Assembly (NCBI GenBank): GCA_964597315.1
Contig: CAZQXD010000006.1
Location: 1 to 64,000 of the forward strand
Source: CAZQXD01 sp964597315
GTDB lineage: Bacteria > Pseudomonadota > Gammaproteobacteria > Competibacterales > Competibacteraceae
Direction of reading: 5' to 3'
DNA length: 64,000 nucleotides
Shown: positions 32,936 to 42,075 of the stretch, piece by piece
How positions within the stretch are numbered: position 1 is the stretch's first letter
How the letters are laid out: each line of letters starts with the position of its first letter
Program-made: the position numbers and the translations under genes
The notes under the pieces: model-generated
Database searches by the model: none
What the model was told of the DNA's origin: nothing
The model's input: only the letters and a program-made list of their open reading frames with translations

Positions 32936-33181
32936 ATGGTGTTCAAGCTCATCGTCATCGCCTTGCTGGGCAGCATTATCCTAAGCCTATGCTCGGGGCT
33001 GTTTTTCATGCTTAAGGACCCCCGAGGCGGTCGCCGCATGGCCAAGGCCCTGACCCTACGCATTTCCCTGTCCCTGGGACTATTCGCGCTATTGATGGTG
33101 GCCTATGCGGCGGGGCTGATCACCCCCCACGGACTTTACCCGGAAGCCCCCGCCGCCCAGACGTCCCGCTACAGCCAATAA
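32936..33181 (+). CDS. Twin-transmembrane small protein (DUF2909 type)
   Basis: An 81-residue protein with two hydrophobic helices (FKLIVIALLGSIILSLCSGL; ISLSLGLFALLMVAYAAGLI) linked by a basic loop LKDPRGGRRMAKALTLRI, the hallmark of DUF2909/twin-TM proteins in proteobacterial aa3 oxidase loci. It is the only plus-strand gene in the oxidase block and its 3' end overlaps that of the convergent ctaE. Confidence 0.85.
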   Translation: MVFKLIVIALLGSIILSLCSGLFFMLKDPRGGRRMAKALTLRISLSLGLFALLMVAYAAGLITPHGLYPEAPAAQTSRYSQ

Positions 33182-34032
33182 ACAAAGATAAACAGACCCA
33201 GCCAGACCACGTCCACGAAGTGCCAGTACCAGGCAGCGGCTTCGAAAGCAAAGTGCCGCTCCGGGGTAAAGTGCCCCTTGATGCTGCGAACCAGGATGAC
33301 CAATAGAATGGTGGCGCCCATGGTGACATGAAGGCCGTGGAAGCCGGTGAGCATGAAAAACGTCGAGCCGTAAATGCCACTGCCCAGGGTCAGGTTTAGA
33401 TCGTTATAGGCATGAATGTACTCGTAAGCCTGGAGACAGACAAACAGGAAACCCAAGGCCACGGTGGCCGCCAAGCCCTTGATCAGCTTACCTCGGTCAC
33501 CCTCTAAAAGCCCCCAGTGCGCCCAGGTGACGGTGACGCCGCTGGTGAGTAGGATCAAGGTATTGATGGCCGGCAGCCCCCAGGCATTCATGGGGAAAAA
33601 CCGCCCGCCCATGTCCGCAGGGCCATTGGTGGGCCAGTCGGTGGCGAATTGCGGCCAGAGCAGCTCGTGGGTCATCTGGGCATAGCCCTCGCCACCCAGC
33701 CAGGGCACCGAATAGATGCGGGCGTAGAACAGAGCGCCGAAGAATGCCGCGAAAAACATCACTTCCGAAAAAATGAACCAGCCCATACCCCAACGGTAAG
33801 AGCGATCCATCTGTTCGGTGTACAGGCCGCTTAAGTTCTCCCGGATCACGGTGCCAAACCAGCCGAACATCATGACGATCAGAATGGCGGCCCCTAGCAG
33901 CATCAGGAACGTGCCGCCGCCACTGTTGAGCTTGGTGGCGAAACCGATCATAAACATGAACAGCCCGATGGACCCGACCATGGGCCAGTAGCTGCCGTGG
34001 GGTACATAATAGCCGCCGTGGGCGTGACTCAT
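33169..34032 (-). CDS. ctaE: Cytochrome c oxidase (aa3) subunit III
   Basis: A 287-residue seven-helix membrane protein that stabilises subunit I and its proton uptake. Typical segments are YYVPHGSYWPMVGSIGLF, MGWFIFSEVMFFAAFFGALF, TSGVTVTWAHW and GFHGLHVTMGATILL, and the C-terminal AAAWYWHFVDVVWLGLFIFV. It is the last aa3 structural gene, downstream of ctaG. Gene 3' ends of ctaE and the twin-TM gene overlap by 13 bp. Confidence 0.96.
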   Translation of the reverse strand: MSHAHGGYYVPHGSYWPMVGSIGLFMFMIGFATKLNSGGGTFLMLLGAAILIVMMFGWFGTVIRENLSGLYTEQMDRSYRWGMGWFIFSEVMFFAAFFGALFYARIYSVPWLGGEGYAQMTHELLWPQFATDWPTNGPADMGGRFFPMNAWGLPAINTLILLTSGVTVTWAHWGLLEGDRGKLIKGLAATVALGFLFVCLQAYEYIHAYNDLNLTLGSGIYGSTFFMLTGFHGLHVTMGATILLVILVRSIKGHFTPERHFAFEAAAWYWHFVDVVWLGLFIFVYWL

Positions 34033-34061
34033 CTCTCTACTCCGGTCGTCGGTTGTTGTTA

Positions 34062-34604
34062 TCAGCCGCCTAGATCATCCAGCTTGAAAAAAGTGTAGGA
34101 CAGGGTGATGGTGCGTATTTCCGGGTCCAGTTGCGGGTCCACCCGAAACACCAAGGGCATGTCCCTGCCCTCACCAGCCGCGAAGTCCTGGCGGTTGAAG
34201 CAAAAGCATTCGATTTTCTGAAAATGTCGGGCCGCCAGCCCCGGGGCGACGCTGGGAATGGCCTGCCCCACCAGGGCCTGCCCGGACATGTTCCGAGCGC
34301 GAAAGTAGGTCTGGTAGAACTCCCCGGGATTCACCTCCAGGGTGGCTGCCTCGGGGGTAAATTCCCAGGGCGACCCGGCATTGACGCTGGCCACAAACTG
34401 CACGGTAACGGTGCGCTGCCGATCCACCGTGCTGTCGGTCACCACGGCGGCCTCATTGGCGGTCTTGCCATTGAGTCCGGTGATGTCGCAGAACACGTCG
34501 TATAGCGGCACCATGGCGAAGCCGAAGCTGAACATAGCCGCCACCATCAGCAGCAGCTTCCCTATCAGGCGGCGGTTGGCTTGATTCAGTGTTTGCTGGC
34601 TCAT
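34062..34604 (-). CDS. ctaG: Cytochrome c oxidase assembly protein CtaG (Cox11)
   Basis: Delivers copper to CuB of subunit I. 180 residues: one membrane anchor (LLLMVAAMFSFGFAMVPLY), then the Cox11 signature YDVFCDITGLNGKT, a beta domain, and the copper motif ECFCFNRQDF. Its start overlaps the stop of the small upstream gene (ATGA). Confidence 0.95.
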   Translation of the reverse strand: MSQQTLNQANRRLIGKLLLMVAAMFSFGFAMVPLYDVFCDITGLNGKTANEAAVVTDSTVDRQRTVTVQFVASVNAGSPWEFTPEAATLEVNPGEFYQTYFRARNMSGQALVGQAIPSVAPGLAARHFQKIECFCFNRQDFAAGEGRDMPLVFRVDPQLDPEIRTITLSYTFFKLDDLGG

Positions 34605-34708
34605 CGCAAGGCCGTCATCACCATGAAACCAAAATAAAAGCCCAGCACCACCAGCACCAAGAGCAGCACGGTACGGCGCACGGCCCGGCGCTGGCGTGGA
34701 TCAGCCAT
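34601..34708 (-). CDS. Cytochrome oxidase small assembly protein (35 aa)
   Basis: A 35-codon frame between ctaD and ctaG, starting MADPRQRRAVRRTVLLL, with a basic N-terminus followed by one membrane helix (VLLLVLVVLGFYFGFMVM). The stop overlaps the ctaG ATG (ATGA) and GGAG lies eight bases upstream of its start. Short proteins of this form occupy the same slot in many gammaproteobacterial aa3 operons and are called small assembly proteins. Confidence 0.72.
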   Translation of the reverse strand: MADPRQRRAVRRTVLLLVLVVLGFYFGFMVMTALR

Positions 34709-34722
34709 GTGTGACTCCTCCA

Positions 34723-36360
34723 TCAGCGGGGACTTTTGGCCCCGGCCAGGGGCATCTGGTGCTGGACCGTATGGGGATCGTCCGTGATTTCCGGCGGCGT
34801 CTCGAAGCTATGGTAGGGAGGCGGCGAACTGAGGGTCCACTCCAGGCCCCGAGCGCCTTCCCATACCTGATCGGTGGCTTTCTCGCCACCGCGAATCGTC
34901 TTCACCACAATGTACACAAACAGCAATTGGGAAAAGCCGAAAACAAAGGCTCCCACCGAGGAGATGGCGTTGAACTCGGCGAACTGCAAGGCGTAATCGG
35001 GAATCCGCCGGGGCATTCCGGCCAAGCCCAGGAAATGCTGGGGGAAGAACAGCACATTGACGCTGACCACCGATACCCAGAAGTGGATCTTGCCCAGTTT
35101 CTCGTCGTACATATGGCCGGTCCACTTAGGCAGCCAGTAGTAGGCGGCGGCCATGATGGAAAACACCGCCCCGGTCACCAGCACGTAATGGAAATGGGCC
35201 ACCACAAAATAGGTGTCGTGGTACTGGAAATCAGCGGGGGTGATAGCCAGCATCAGCCCGGAGAAGCCACCGATGGTGAACAGCACCAAAAAAGCGATGG
35301 AGAACAGCATGGGGGTCTCGAAGGTCATGGACCCTTTCCACATAGTGGACACCCAGTTGAACACCTTCACCCCGGTGGGCACGGCGATGAGCATGGTAGC
35401 GTACATAAAGAACAACTCCCCGGCCAGGGGCATGCCCACGGTGAACATATGGTGGGCCCAGACGATAAACGACAGAAACGCGATGGAGGCCGTGGCGTAG
35501 ACCATGGAGCTGTAGCCGAACAGGGGCTTGCGGGCGAAAGTGGGGATGATCTGGGAGACGATACCGAACGCCGGCAGGATCATGATGTAGACCTCGGGAT
35601 GCCCGAAGAACCAGAAGATATGCTGGAACATCACCGGATCGCCGCCCCCAGCGGCGTTAAAGAACGAGGTATCGAAGAACTTATCCGTGAGCAGCATGGT
35701 CACCGCCCCAGCCAGCACCGGCATCACTGCGATCAGCAGATAGGCGGTAATCAGCCAGGTCCACACGAACAGGGGCATTTTCAGCAGGGTCATGCCCGGA
35801 GCGCGCATATTGAGGATGGTAGCGATAACGTTGATGGCCCCCATCACCGAGGAGATACCCATCATGTGTACGGACAGGATCAGAAACGGGAAAGCCGCGC
35901 CGGTCTGCAAGACCAGCGGCGGGTACATGGTCCAGCCGCCCGCGGGGGCGCCGCCCTCCATGAACAGGGTGGACAGCAGCAGAGTGAAGGCAAAAGGCAG
36001 AATCCAGAAGCTCCAGTTGTTCATCCGGGGCAGGGCCATATCCGGCGCTCCCACCATCATCGGGATCAACCAGTTGGCCAACCCCACGAAAGCCGGCATC
36101 ACCGCCCCGAAAATCATGATCAGGGCGTGCATGGTGGTCATCTGGTTGAAGAAATGGGGCTGAACGACTTGCAGACCGGGCTGGAACAGTTCGGCGCGGA
36201 TGATCAGGGCCATTGCTCCGCCCACGAAGAACATGGCCAGAGAAAACAGCAGATACAGGGTGCCGATGTCTTTGTGGTTGGTGGTGGTCACCCAGCGCAT
36301 CCAGCCGCTGGCGCGCTCCGCGTGATGGGTGTCGTGGGTGGCGGTTGCCGTGCTGCTCAT
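34723..36360 (-). CDS. ctaD: Cytochrome c oxidase (aa3) subunit I
   Basis: Catalytic subunit with haem a, haem a3 and CuB. 545 residues, 12 membrane helices. Histidine ligands are in TTMHALIMIFG, FWFFGHPEVYIMILPAFG (cross-linked His/Tyr region), VWAHHMFTVG and VVAHFHYVLV. The N-terminal WMRWVTTTNHKDIGTLYL is characteristic. It belongs to the ctaC-ctaD-(small)-ctaG-ctaE operon. Confidence 0.97.
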   Translation of the reverse strand: MSSTATATHDTHHAERASGWMRWVTTTNHKDIGTLYLLFSLAMFFVGGAMALIIRAELFQPGLQVVQPHFFNQMTTMHALIMIFGAVMPAFVGLANWLIPMMVGAPDMALPRMNNWSFWILPFAFTLLLSTLFMEGGAPAGGWTMYPPLVLQTGAAFPFLILSVHMMGISSVMGAINVIATILNMRAPGMTLLKMPLFVWTWLITAYLLIAVMPVLAGAVTMLLTDKFFDTSFFNAAGGGDPVMFQHIFWFFGHPEVYIMILPAFGIVSQIIPTFARKPLFGYSSMVYATASIAFLSFIVWAHHMFTVGMPLAGELFFMYATMLIAVPTGVKVFNWVSTMWKGSMTFETPMLFSIAFLVLFTIGGFSGLMLAITPADFQYHDTYFVVAHFHYVLVTGAVFSIMAAAYYWLPKWTGHMYDEKLGKIHFWVSVVSVNVLFFPQHFLGLAGMPRRIPDYALQFAEFNAISSVGAFVFGFSQLLFVYIVVKTIRGGEKATDQVWEGARGLEWTLSSPPPYHSFETPPEITDDPHTVQHQMPLAGAKSPR

Positions 36361-36380
36361 GGCGATATCTCCGTGGTGTT

Positions 36381-37508
36381 TTAACGCAGTGACTTGATGG
36401 CTGCGGGCTGGACCAGATCACCGGCGTCATTGCCCCAGGCGTTGCGCTCGTAAGTAATGACTGCGGCCATTTCCACGTCGCTCAACTGCGTTCCGAAAGC
36501 GGCCATAGCGGTACCTGGCTTGCCGTGCATCACCAGGCTGATATGGTCGTCGACGGGACCGGTGGTCACTTTGCCGCCAACCAGAGCCGGAAACACCCCC
36601 GGCACCCCCTGACCCTGAGCTTGGTGACAGGCGACGCAATTAGCGTTGTACACGGACTCGCCTTTTTGCATCAGCTCGGCCTGAGTCCACTCCCGATCCG
36701 CCGATTCCTGCTCGGCAGCCTGGGCGGCGCGCAACTCGGCCAGCCACTGCTGGTATTCAGGCTCGGTCTTGGCCACCACCACGATAGGCATGAAACCGTG
36801 GTCCTTGCCGCATAGTTCGGCGCACTGGCCCCGATACACCCCGGGCTTTTCGATGCGGGTCCAGTTTTCGTTGATGAAACCGGGAATAGCATCCCGCTTC
36901 CAGCCCAAATCGGGCACCCACCAGGCATGAATCACGTCGGCGGCGGTGGTGAGGATACGGATTTTCTTGCCCACCGGCACCACCAGGGGGTTGTCCACCT
37001 CCAGAAGATAATGCTCGTCCTTGTCGGCCATGTTCTGGATCTGCTCGCGGGGGGTGGACAGGCTGCTGAAGAAGCTGATGCCCTCGTCCAGATAGTCGTA
37101 TTTCCATTTCCATTGGTAGCCGGTGACGGTGATAGTCAGATCCGGCGAGCGGGTGTCTTCCATGGCTACCAGGGTCTTGGTGGCGGGAATTGCCATGCCG
37201 ATCAGAATCAGCATGGGAACAATGGTCCAGACCACCTCCACGGTGGTGCTTTCGTGGAACTGGGCCGCCACCGCGCCACGGGATTTACGGTGATGGTAGA
37301 TGGAATAAAACATCACCCCAAATACTAAAAGGCCGATAACCACACAGATCCAGAAGATCAGCATATGCAGATCGTAGACCTGCCGGCTGATGGGGGTCAC
37401 CCCCTCGGGCATGTTCAGATCGTAGGCGGCGGACGCGGCGCCACTCCAAAACAGCAACCCACCGTACAGCAGGGCCTTGCGCGCATGCGCTGGGAGGTTT
37501 GCTAGCAT
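36381..37508 (-). CDS. ctaC: Cytochrome c oxidase (aa3) subunit II with fused cytochrome c domain
   Basis: A 375-residue protein (caa3-like form). Signal peptide, two membrane helices, then the cupredoxin domain with CuA ligands in VIHAWWVPDLG and RGQCAELCGKDHGFMPI. After residue about 290 a cytochrome c domain carries haem motif CVACH (YNANCVACHQAQGQG). The fusion lets cytochrome c-type electrons enter through a covalently attached haem. First gene of the aa3 operon. Confidence 0.96.
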   Translation of the reverse strand: MLANLPAHARKALLYGGLLFWSGAASAAYDLNMPEGVTPISRQVYDLHMLIFWICVVIGLLVFGVMFYSIYHHRKSRGAVAAQFHESTTVEVVWTIVPMLILIGMAIPATKTLVAMEDTRSPDLTITVTGYQWKWKYDYLDEGISFFSSLSTPREQIQNMADKDEHYLLEVDNPLVVPVGKKIRILTTAADVIHAWWVPDLGWKRDAIPGFINENWTRIEKPGVYRGQCAELCGKDHGFMPIVVVAKTEPEYQQWLAELRAAQAAEQESADREWTQAELMQKGESVYNANCVACHQAQGQGVPGVFPALVGGKVTTGPVDDHISLVMHGKPGTAMAAFGTQLSDVEMAAVITYERNAWGNDAGDLVQPAAIKSLR

Positions 37509-37572
37509 GCCATCCTCACTCCTCGAATTGCTAAGTGTTATCTTTATTGACCGGGTAGCTGGCGCTTGCGCG

Positions 37573-38043
37573 TCACACCGCCCGCACCAGGTGGGAGGCC
37601 AGACACCGGCGCTCGGTTTCGTTGAGAAAATCGCCGATCTCCACTACCTGCCCTTGGGAGCGGATAGATAGACGGCTGGACCGCCGGCCCTGATCACCCT
37701 GTTCCAGTACGACCCGCACCCAGGGCCGGGTGAAGGTCCATTGATGTTTCGGGAAATTTCTACCTTTTTCGATACAGACGGCGGTGGCGGAAATGAAAAT
37801 CACCTCCCGCTGATGACAGCGGCAGGATACCACGTAAAGCCCCATTCCCACGGCCAACAGTTCCAGCCCGGCGAACGGCAGAACTAACCAGTAGCCCGCG
37901 AGCGCCCAACCCGTGGCGATGACGCCCGACACCACGCACAGCCCGAGAAAAAAATACAGAGACCCTCGCCAGGACATAGAGCGATTGGGGCGCAGCACGA
38001 ACCGGCATCGGCTCGTATCGCTATCTCGTTCAACGTCTACCAT
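37573..38043 (-). CDS. DUF2244 family membrane protein
   Basis: A 156-residue protein with two membrane helices (SLYFFLGLCVVSGVIATGWA and LPFAGLELLAVGMGLYVVSC) and a C-terminal cytosolic part (WTFTRPWVRVVLEQ, EIGDFLNETERRCL), the DUF2244 pattern. Genes of this family often precede ctaC, as here, and are presumed to help oxidase expression or assembly, but their function is not known. ATG 38043 is chosen; the upstream TTG extension adds four residues. Confidence 0.85.
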   Translation of the reverse strand: MVDVERDSDTSRCRFVLRPNRSMSWRGSLYFFLGLCVVSGVIATGWALAGYWLVLPFAGLELLAVGMGLYVVSCRCHQREVIFISATAVCIEKGRNFPKHQWTFTRPWVRVVLEQGDQGRRSSRLSIRSQGQVVEIGDFLNETERRCLASHLVRAV

Positions 38044-38174
38044 CGACCGGCCCAACTTTAAACGTTCCGCCAGCGCATCTTCAATAGGATCGAGCGGGAA
38101 AGGGCTTGAAAGATTTATGCAAAATCGCTATTAAATTTAAATTGTTTAAAACAATACTGCATATCAAATGAGCC

Positions 38175-38855
38175 TCAGTAGGGCGTCGCTCCAAACCAGG
38201 CGGCGTGAAAATGCAGCACCACCAGATACAAGACCAATCCGCCGACAACGGGTTTCCAGCCCAGTTCCGACACCACCAGCCGATTACGCCCCCCGACGAT
38301 GGCCGCGAAGGGCACATTGGAGGTTTGTTTCGCGAACCGCAGCCAATCCGCCCCTTGCTGGCGGGCCAGTTTGGCGTCGATCAGTCGGGCGCCCAAGGCC
38401 GACAACAGCAAAAACCCGCCGAAAAAGATCAGCGACGCCAAATCGCCGTTAGCCAGGATATGGGCTGCGGCCCAGATGAAGATGGCCCATTGAACCGGGT
38501 GACGGGTGATACGCAGAATCCCCCGTACCCCATCGTCCCGACCGGCGACCTGCTCCATCCCCACGCCGGTGGGATTGGGGGTAGTCACTCCGGCCACCAG
38601 AAAGACAAACACAAACGGCATCAGCAGCAGGGGTAAGTGGCGCAGTCCCGGCCCGGGCAGCCACAAGAATACCTCCGGGGTCACCCGATTGTAAGCAAGT
38701 ATCATCCCGATCAAACTAAGCAAGGCGATCAGGGAGTACAGGCCCAAATACGCCCTCTCTCCCAATCGGGCCACTAAGCGGTCCCGCAGCGGCGTACTCG
38801 ACAAGCCGATATGGGTCACCAGAAATACCGCCACCGCAGTCGCAAGCAATAACAT
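38175..38855 (-). CDS. NnrU family membrane protein
   Basis: A 226-residue polytopic membrane protein. Family features are HIGLSSTPLRDRLVARLGER at the start, GLYSLIALLSLIG, and TRHPVQWAIFIWAAAHILANGD, which is the NnrU signature related to isoprenylcysteine methyltransferase-like folds. NnrU is linked with nitric oxide metabolism in denitrifiers, while close relatives such as cyanobacterial/plant Z-ISO are haem isomerases. No denitrification genes are in the window. The start is at 38855; the longer frame would overlap bioD. Confidence 0.88.
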   Translation of the reverse strand: MLLLATAVAVFLVTHIGLSSTPLRDRLVARLGERAYLGLYSLIALLSLIGMILAYNRVTPEVFLWLPGPGLRHLPLLLMPFVFVFLVAGVTTPNPTGVGMEQVAGRDDGVRGILRITRHPVQWAIFIWAAAHILANGDLASLIFFGGFLLLSALGARLIDAKLARQQGADWLRFAKQTSNVPFAAIVGGRNRLVVSELGWKPVVGGLVLYLVVLHFHAAWFGATPY

Positions 38856-38857
38856 GA

Positions 38858-39550
38858 TCAGCACTCCAAGGGGGACAGGTCTAGGGCGGCGGCCAACCGC
38901 TCGGCGTCCAAAAAGGCCAGATGAGGCAGTATTCCCAGGCAAGGGGCGGCCATGCCCTCCCGCAAAGTAGTCAGATTGTCCTCCAGCCGGTCCATGTCCG
39001 GGTCCAGCGTGCTGCCCACCCAGCCAGCCAGGGGCAAGCCAGCGTCGGCGATAGCCTGGGCGCTGAGCAAGGCATGATTGAGGCAGCCCAGGCGCAGCCC
39101 GACCACCAACACCACCGGCAGTCCCAGCCGGGCCGCCAGGGCCGCCACGTCGCCATCCTCCCCTAGGGGCACCCGCCACCCCCCCACGCCTTCCACCACC
39201 AGGCAGTCATTTTCCCGGGCCAGCATCCGGGCCGCCGCCAAGATAGCGTCGAAACGCACCCCCACGCCTGCCTCCCGGGCAGCGATATGGGGGGCGATGG
39301 CGGGTTCGAAGGCGTAAGGATTAACCAGGCCATAGGCCATGGCCGCCGAGGACACCGCCCGCAGCGCCAGGGCGTCGTCGTTGTGCAGCCCCTCGGGGGT
39401 GGGCCGACAGCCGCTGGCCACCGGTTTCATACCCGAAACCCGCCACTGCCCCTGGCGCAGGGCCACGATCAAAGCACAGGCGGCCCAGGTCTTGCCTACC
39501 CCAGTATCGGTGCCGGTAACAAACCAGCCTCGCAATGCCCGATCATGCAT
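38858..39550 (-). CDS. bioD: ATP-dependent dethiobiotin synthetase
   Basis: Closes the ureido ring of diaminopelargonic acid with CO2 and ATP. 230 residues. The P-loop GTDTGVGKTWAACALI is near residues 13-28, KPVASG near 42, and VEGVGGWRVPL near 118, which is the conserved Mg/phosphate site. It is the last gene of bioH-bioC-bioD; bioA, bioF and bioB are not in the window. Confidence 0.95.
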   Translation of the reverse strand: MHDRALRGWFVTGTDTGVGKTWAACALIVALRQGQWRVSGMKPVASGCRPTPEGLHNDDALALRAVSSAAMAYGLVNPYAFEPAIAPHIAAREAGVGVRFDAILAAARMLARENDCLVVEGVGGWRVPLGEDGDVAALAARLGLPVVLVVGLRLGCLNHALLSAQAIADAGLPLAGWVGSTLDPDMDRLEDNLTTLREGMAAPCLGILPHLAFLDAERLAAALDLSPLEC

Positions 39551-40432
39551 TTAATCACCTCTGCCCTTGAGCCGGGACAAGGGGAATACCGCCACGCCGT
39601 GGTCCCGGCGCACGGTCGACTCGTCTTGCCGGGGCGCCCAGGCGTGACCATACACCACTTCATAGCTGGCCGGCAGTCGTCCGTCTTGACGAAACCGTTC
39701 GTAGGCGGCCGCTGCGGCCCGTAACCGACCTTTGCCGGTCAGACTTCGGGGGCGACCGGCGTTAAGATTATGGGCGCCCAGGGTTTTCAAATCCCGCATC
39801 AATTCCGCCAGGGAATCATAGGTGAGGGTCAGCCGTTCCACGTCCATCACCGGCTCCGCCAACCGGGCGCGCAACAGGGCGTCGCCCACATCGTGCATGT
39901 CCATGAAGGCATTGACGTGGGTATGGCCGTCGGCCTCGGACCAACTGCGCCGCAGTTCCATCAGGGTATCCGGTCCCAAGGTGGTGAACATCACCAGCCC
40001 GCCGGGTCTGAGTACCCGGCGAAACTCCCGAAACACCTGGTCCAGGTCCTCGCACCATTGCAAGGCGAGATTGGAGAACACTAGGTCGATGCTCGCATCG
40101 GCCACGGGCAGGGCCTCGGCGTCGGCGCAAATACAGCGCAGCTTGCGCAACCAGGACGACCGCTCCCGGGCGATGGCCAGCATGGCCGGGGCCAAGTCCA
40201 GGCCGTAGACCCGAGCGCGACGATAATGGCCCATTAGCTCGGCGGTGATAGCGCCGGTGCCACAGCCCACATCCAGGATGGTCTCGGGAACCAGTCGCAC
40301 CAGATCCAGACGTTCCAGCAGCCGCTGACCTACCTCCCGTTGCAGTACCGCCACGGCGTCGTATTGGGGCGCAGCCCGGTCAAAGGAGGCCCGCACCTGG
40401 GCCTTGTTCAGTTGATAAGGCGACTCAATCAT
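39551..40432 (-). CDS. bioC: Malonyl-ACP O-methyltransferase
   Basis: Methylates malonyl-ACP so that the fatty-acid synthesis cycle can build pimeloyl-ACP methyl ester. 293 residues. N-terminal NKAQVRASFDRAAPQYDAVA is the BioC signature; the SAM motif is ILDVGCGTGAITAEL; LVFSNLALQWCEDLDQVFRE and GLVMFTTLGPDTLMELR follow. Its 5' end overlaps bioH by eight bases. Confidence 0.95.
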   Translation of the reverse strand: MIESPYQLNKAQVRASFDRAAPQYDAVAVLQREVGQRLLERLDLVRLVPETILDVGCGTGAITAELMGHYRRARVYGLDLAPAMLAIARERSSWLRKLRCICADAEALPVADASIDLVFSNLALQWCEDLDQVFREFRRVLRPGGLVMFTTLGPDTLMELRRSWSEADGHTHVNAFMDMHDVGDALLRARLAEPVMDVERLTLTYDSLAELMRDLKTLGAHNLNAGRPRSLTGKGRLRAAAAAYERFRQDGRLPASYEVVYGHAWAPRQDESTVRRDHGVAVFPLSRLKGRGD

Positions 40433-41210
40433 GGGCGAACTCCCGCAGCCGGGTCACAAACTCCTCCAAATGGGTGAAGAACGGCCCATGCCCGGCCGTG
40501 GGGAACTGGTAATGGCGGGCATTGGGCAGCAGGGCCTGAAACGCCGCCCCGGCGGAAGCGGGAACCAGGGTGTCCCGGCGCCCAGTGAGCAGCAGCACCG
40601 GACAGGTGAGCGCGGCCAATTCCCCCCGTAGATCGGCGGTCTCCAGAATCGCCAGACCGTCGGCCAGGGCTTCGGGGTCCGGCTCTCCGTGCTGAAAAAC
40701 CATCTCTCGGAGCTGGCGTAGCAGAGTCCGAGCGTGCTCGCCGCCATGCACCTCCAGCGCCAGAAACCGATCCAGGGTGGCCCGATAGTCCCGTTCCAAG
40801 TTCTCGGCAAACTGGTGCAACACCGAATAGTCCATGGCATGGGACCAGTCCGAGCGACGCGTGAAGCAGGGGGAACTGGCCACCAGCGCCAACCGTGTCA
40901 CCCGTTGCGGTATATCCAACGCCAGCCGCTGGGCCACCAAGCCCCCTAGAGACCAGCCCACCCAACAAGCCCGGGGCGGAGCGGCGGCGGCCACGACCCG
41001 CGCCAGGTCGGCCAGGCCGTGGCCATAACCCTGGCGACGACTGTAACCATGGCCCGGCAGGTCCAGCACCGTCACCCGGAAAGCGTCGGCCAGGACCTCC
41101 ACCACGTCCTCCCATACGCCGGCGTGCATTCCCCAGCCATGTACCAGCACCAGCTCGGGTCCGGCGCCCACGCTGCGGACATAGAGGGACGAGGAAGAGG
41201 ATTCGGGCAT
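40425..41210 (-). CDS. bioH: Pimeloyl-ACP methyl ester carboxylesterase
   Basis: Hydrolyses pimeloyl-ACP methyl ester, ending the BioC-BioH branch of biotin synthesis. 261 residues, alpha/beta hydrolase: oxyanion region LVLVHGWGMHAGVW, nucleophile elbow GWSLGGLVAQ (Ser in GWSLG), acid in LTGRRDTLVP, and His in TAGHGPFFTH. First gene of the bioHCD operon, divergent from the signalling-like cluster at 41.3 kb. Confidence 0.95.
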   Translation of the reverse strand: MPESSSSSLYVRSVGAGPELVLVHGWGMHAGVWEDVVEVLADAFRVTVLDLPGHGYSRRQGYGHGLADLARVVAAAAPPRACWVGWSLGGLVAQRLALDIPQRVTRLALVASSPCFTRRSDWSHAMDYSVLHQFAENLERDYRATLDRFLALEVHGGEHARTLLRQLREMVFQHGEPDPEALADGLAILETADLRGELAALTCPVLLLTGRRDTLVPASAGAAFQALLPNARHYQFPTAGHGPFFTHLEEFVTRLREFAHD

Positions 41211-41367
41211 GAACGTGCTGAACTCGACGGCGGGTAGATTTGGAGACCCATTATAACGACTCGCCGCGTCCGTGGCCCAATGCCGTAACTACCGCTATGC
41301 TATTAGCGTCAAAAAGTTGTCCCCAAGGATGTTTCCAAGGACCTTGCAGGAGCAGGAGACCCGGCAC

Positions 41368-42075
41368 GTGACGCAGCATGGACCCGACCCTCTCCCACCA
41401 GAACCCTGTTTCCGGGACCCGCCCCACGGCGGCTTTGTCTGGCCCGACCCGGACCCGCAGCTGGCCGACTGGCTGGCCCGGCGCATCTGCCGCCGCCGAG
41501 GCGATCTACTGGGCCATGTCCAGCGTATCCACTGGCAACTCCAGCATGGCGACCCGGTCGGTCGGTTCGGCGCCCTGGCTGATTTGTTCATCGCTCTAGG
41601 CCGTGGCGGGCTGCCCCTGCGCCGACGACTGTTGGAGCTGGCCGCCGACCGCCTGGAGCCGAATTGCGCGGCATTTCTGCGCGCTCACCTGGACAGCGGC
41701 CTGGGCGCCGCTACTCCCCTGCCCTGCCCACAGGCCTCCCGGCTCACCGGCGACTGCGGTGGCCGACTGGATGTGGTGGAGCGCCTGACCACCCGAACCG
41801 TCGCCGCCGCCGATCCCCTAGACGAGGCCCGGGAGCGGATCGACGCCGGCCAGCTCGACCAGGCCCAGACCCTGCTGGAACAGGCGCTGCTGGCGCAGCC
41901 GGAACGGGAGGAACTGCACCGGGAACTGCTGACCGTCTACCGCCATCGCCGCGATCCTGCCCGCCTGGCGGTCATGCAAACCCGCCTGGCCCGCCTAAGC
42001 AATCCCCTGGCCGCCGAGTGGGCGGCTCTAGGTCGGCAGCTCGCCGACAGCACGGATAGCGCAGCCGCCCCATGA
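41368..42075 (+). CDS. FimV-like TPR protein, first gene of the GTPase cluster
   Basis: A soluble protein of about 235 residues from a GTG with AGGAG nine bases upstream (in-frame alternatives at 41272 and 41329). The N-terminal half is unrecognised (WPDPDPQLADWLARRICRRR, FGALADLFIALGRGGLPLR). The C-terminal part (PLDEARERIDAGQLDQAQTL, LEQALLAQPEREELHRELLT) resembles TPR helices at the FimV C-terminus. It overlaps the next gene by four bases and starts the row of eight plus-strand genes. A scaffold role is inferred. Confidence 0.6.
   Translation: MTQHGPDPLPPEPCFRDPPHGGFVWPDPDPQLADWLARRICRRRGDLLGHVQRIHWQLQHGDPVGRFGALADLFIALGRGGLPLRRRLLELAADRLEPNCAAFLRAHLDSGLGAATPLPCPQASRLTGDCGGRLDVVERLTTRTVAAADPLDEARERIDAGQLDQAQTLLEQALLAQPEREELHRELLTVYRHRRDPARLAVMQTRLARLSNPLAAEWAALGRQLADSTDSAAAP

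Noticed and set aside
34696..36384. 562-codon frame antisense to ctaD
   Set aside because: His/Gly/Gln-rich shadow of ctaD with no homology.
38856..39179. N-terminal extension of the NnrU gene
   Set aside because: It would overlap bioD almost half its length and shows no NnrU similarity; the start at 38855 is better.
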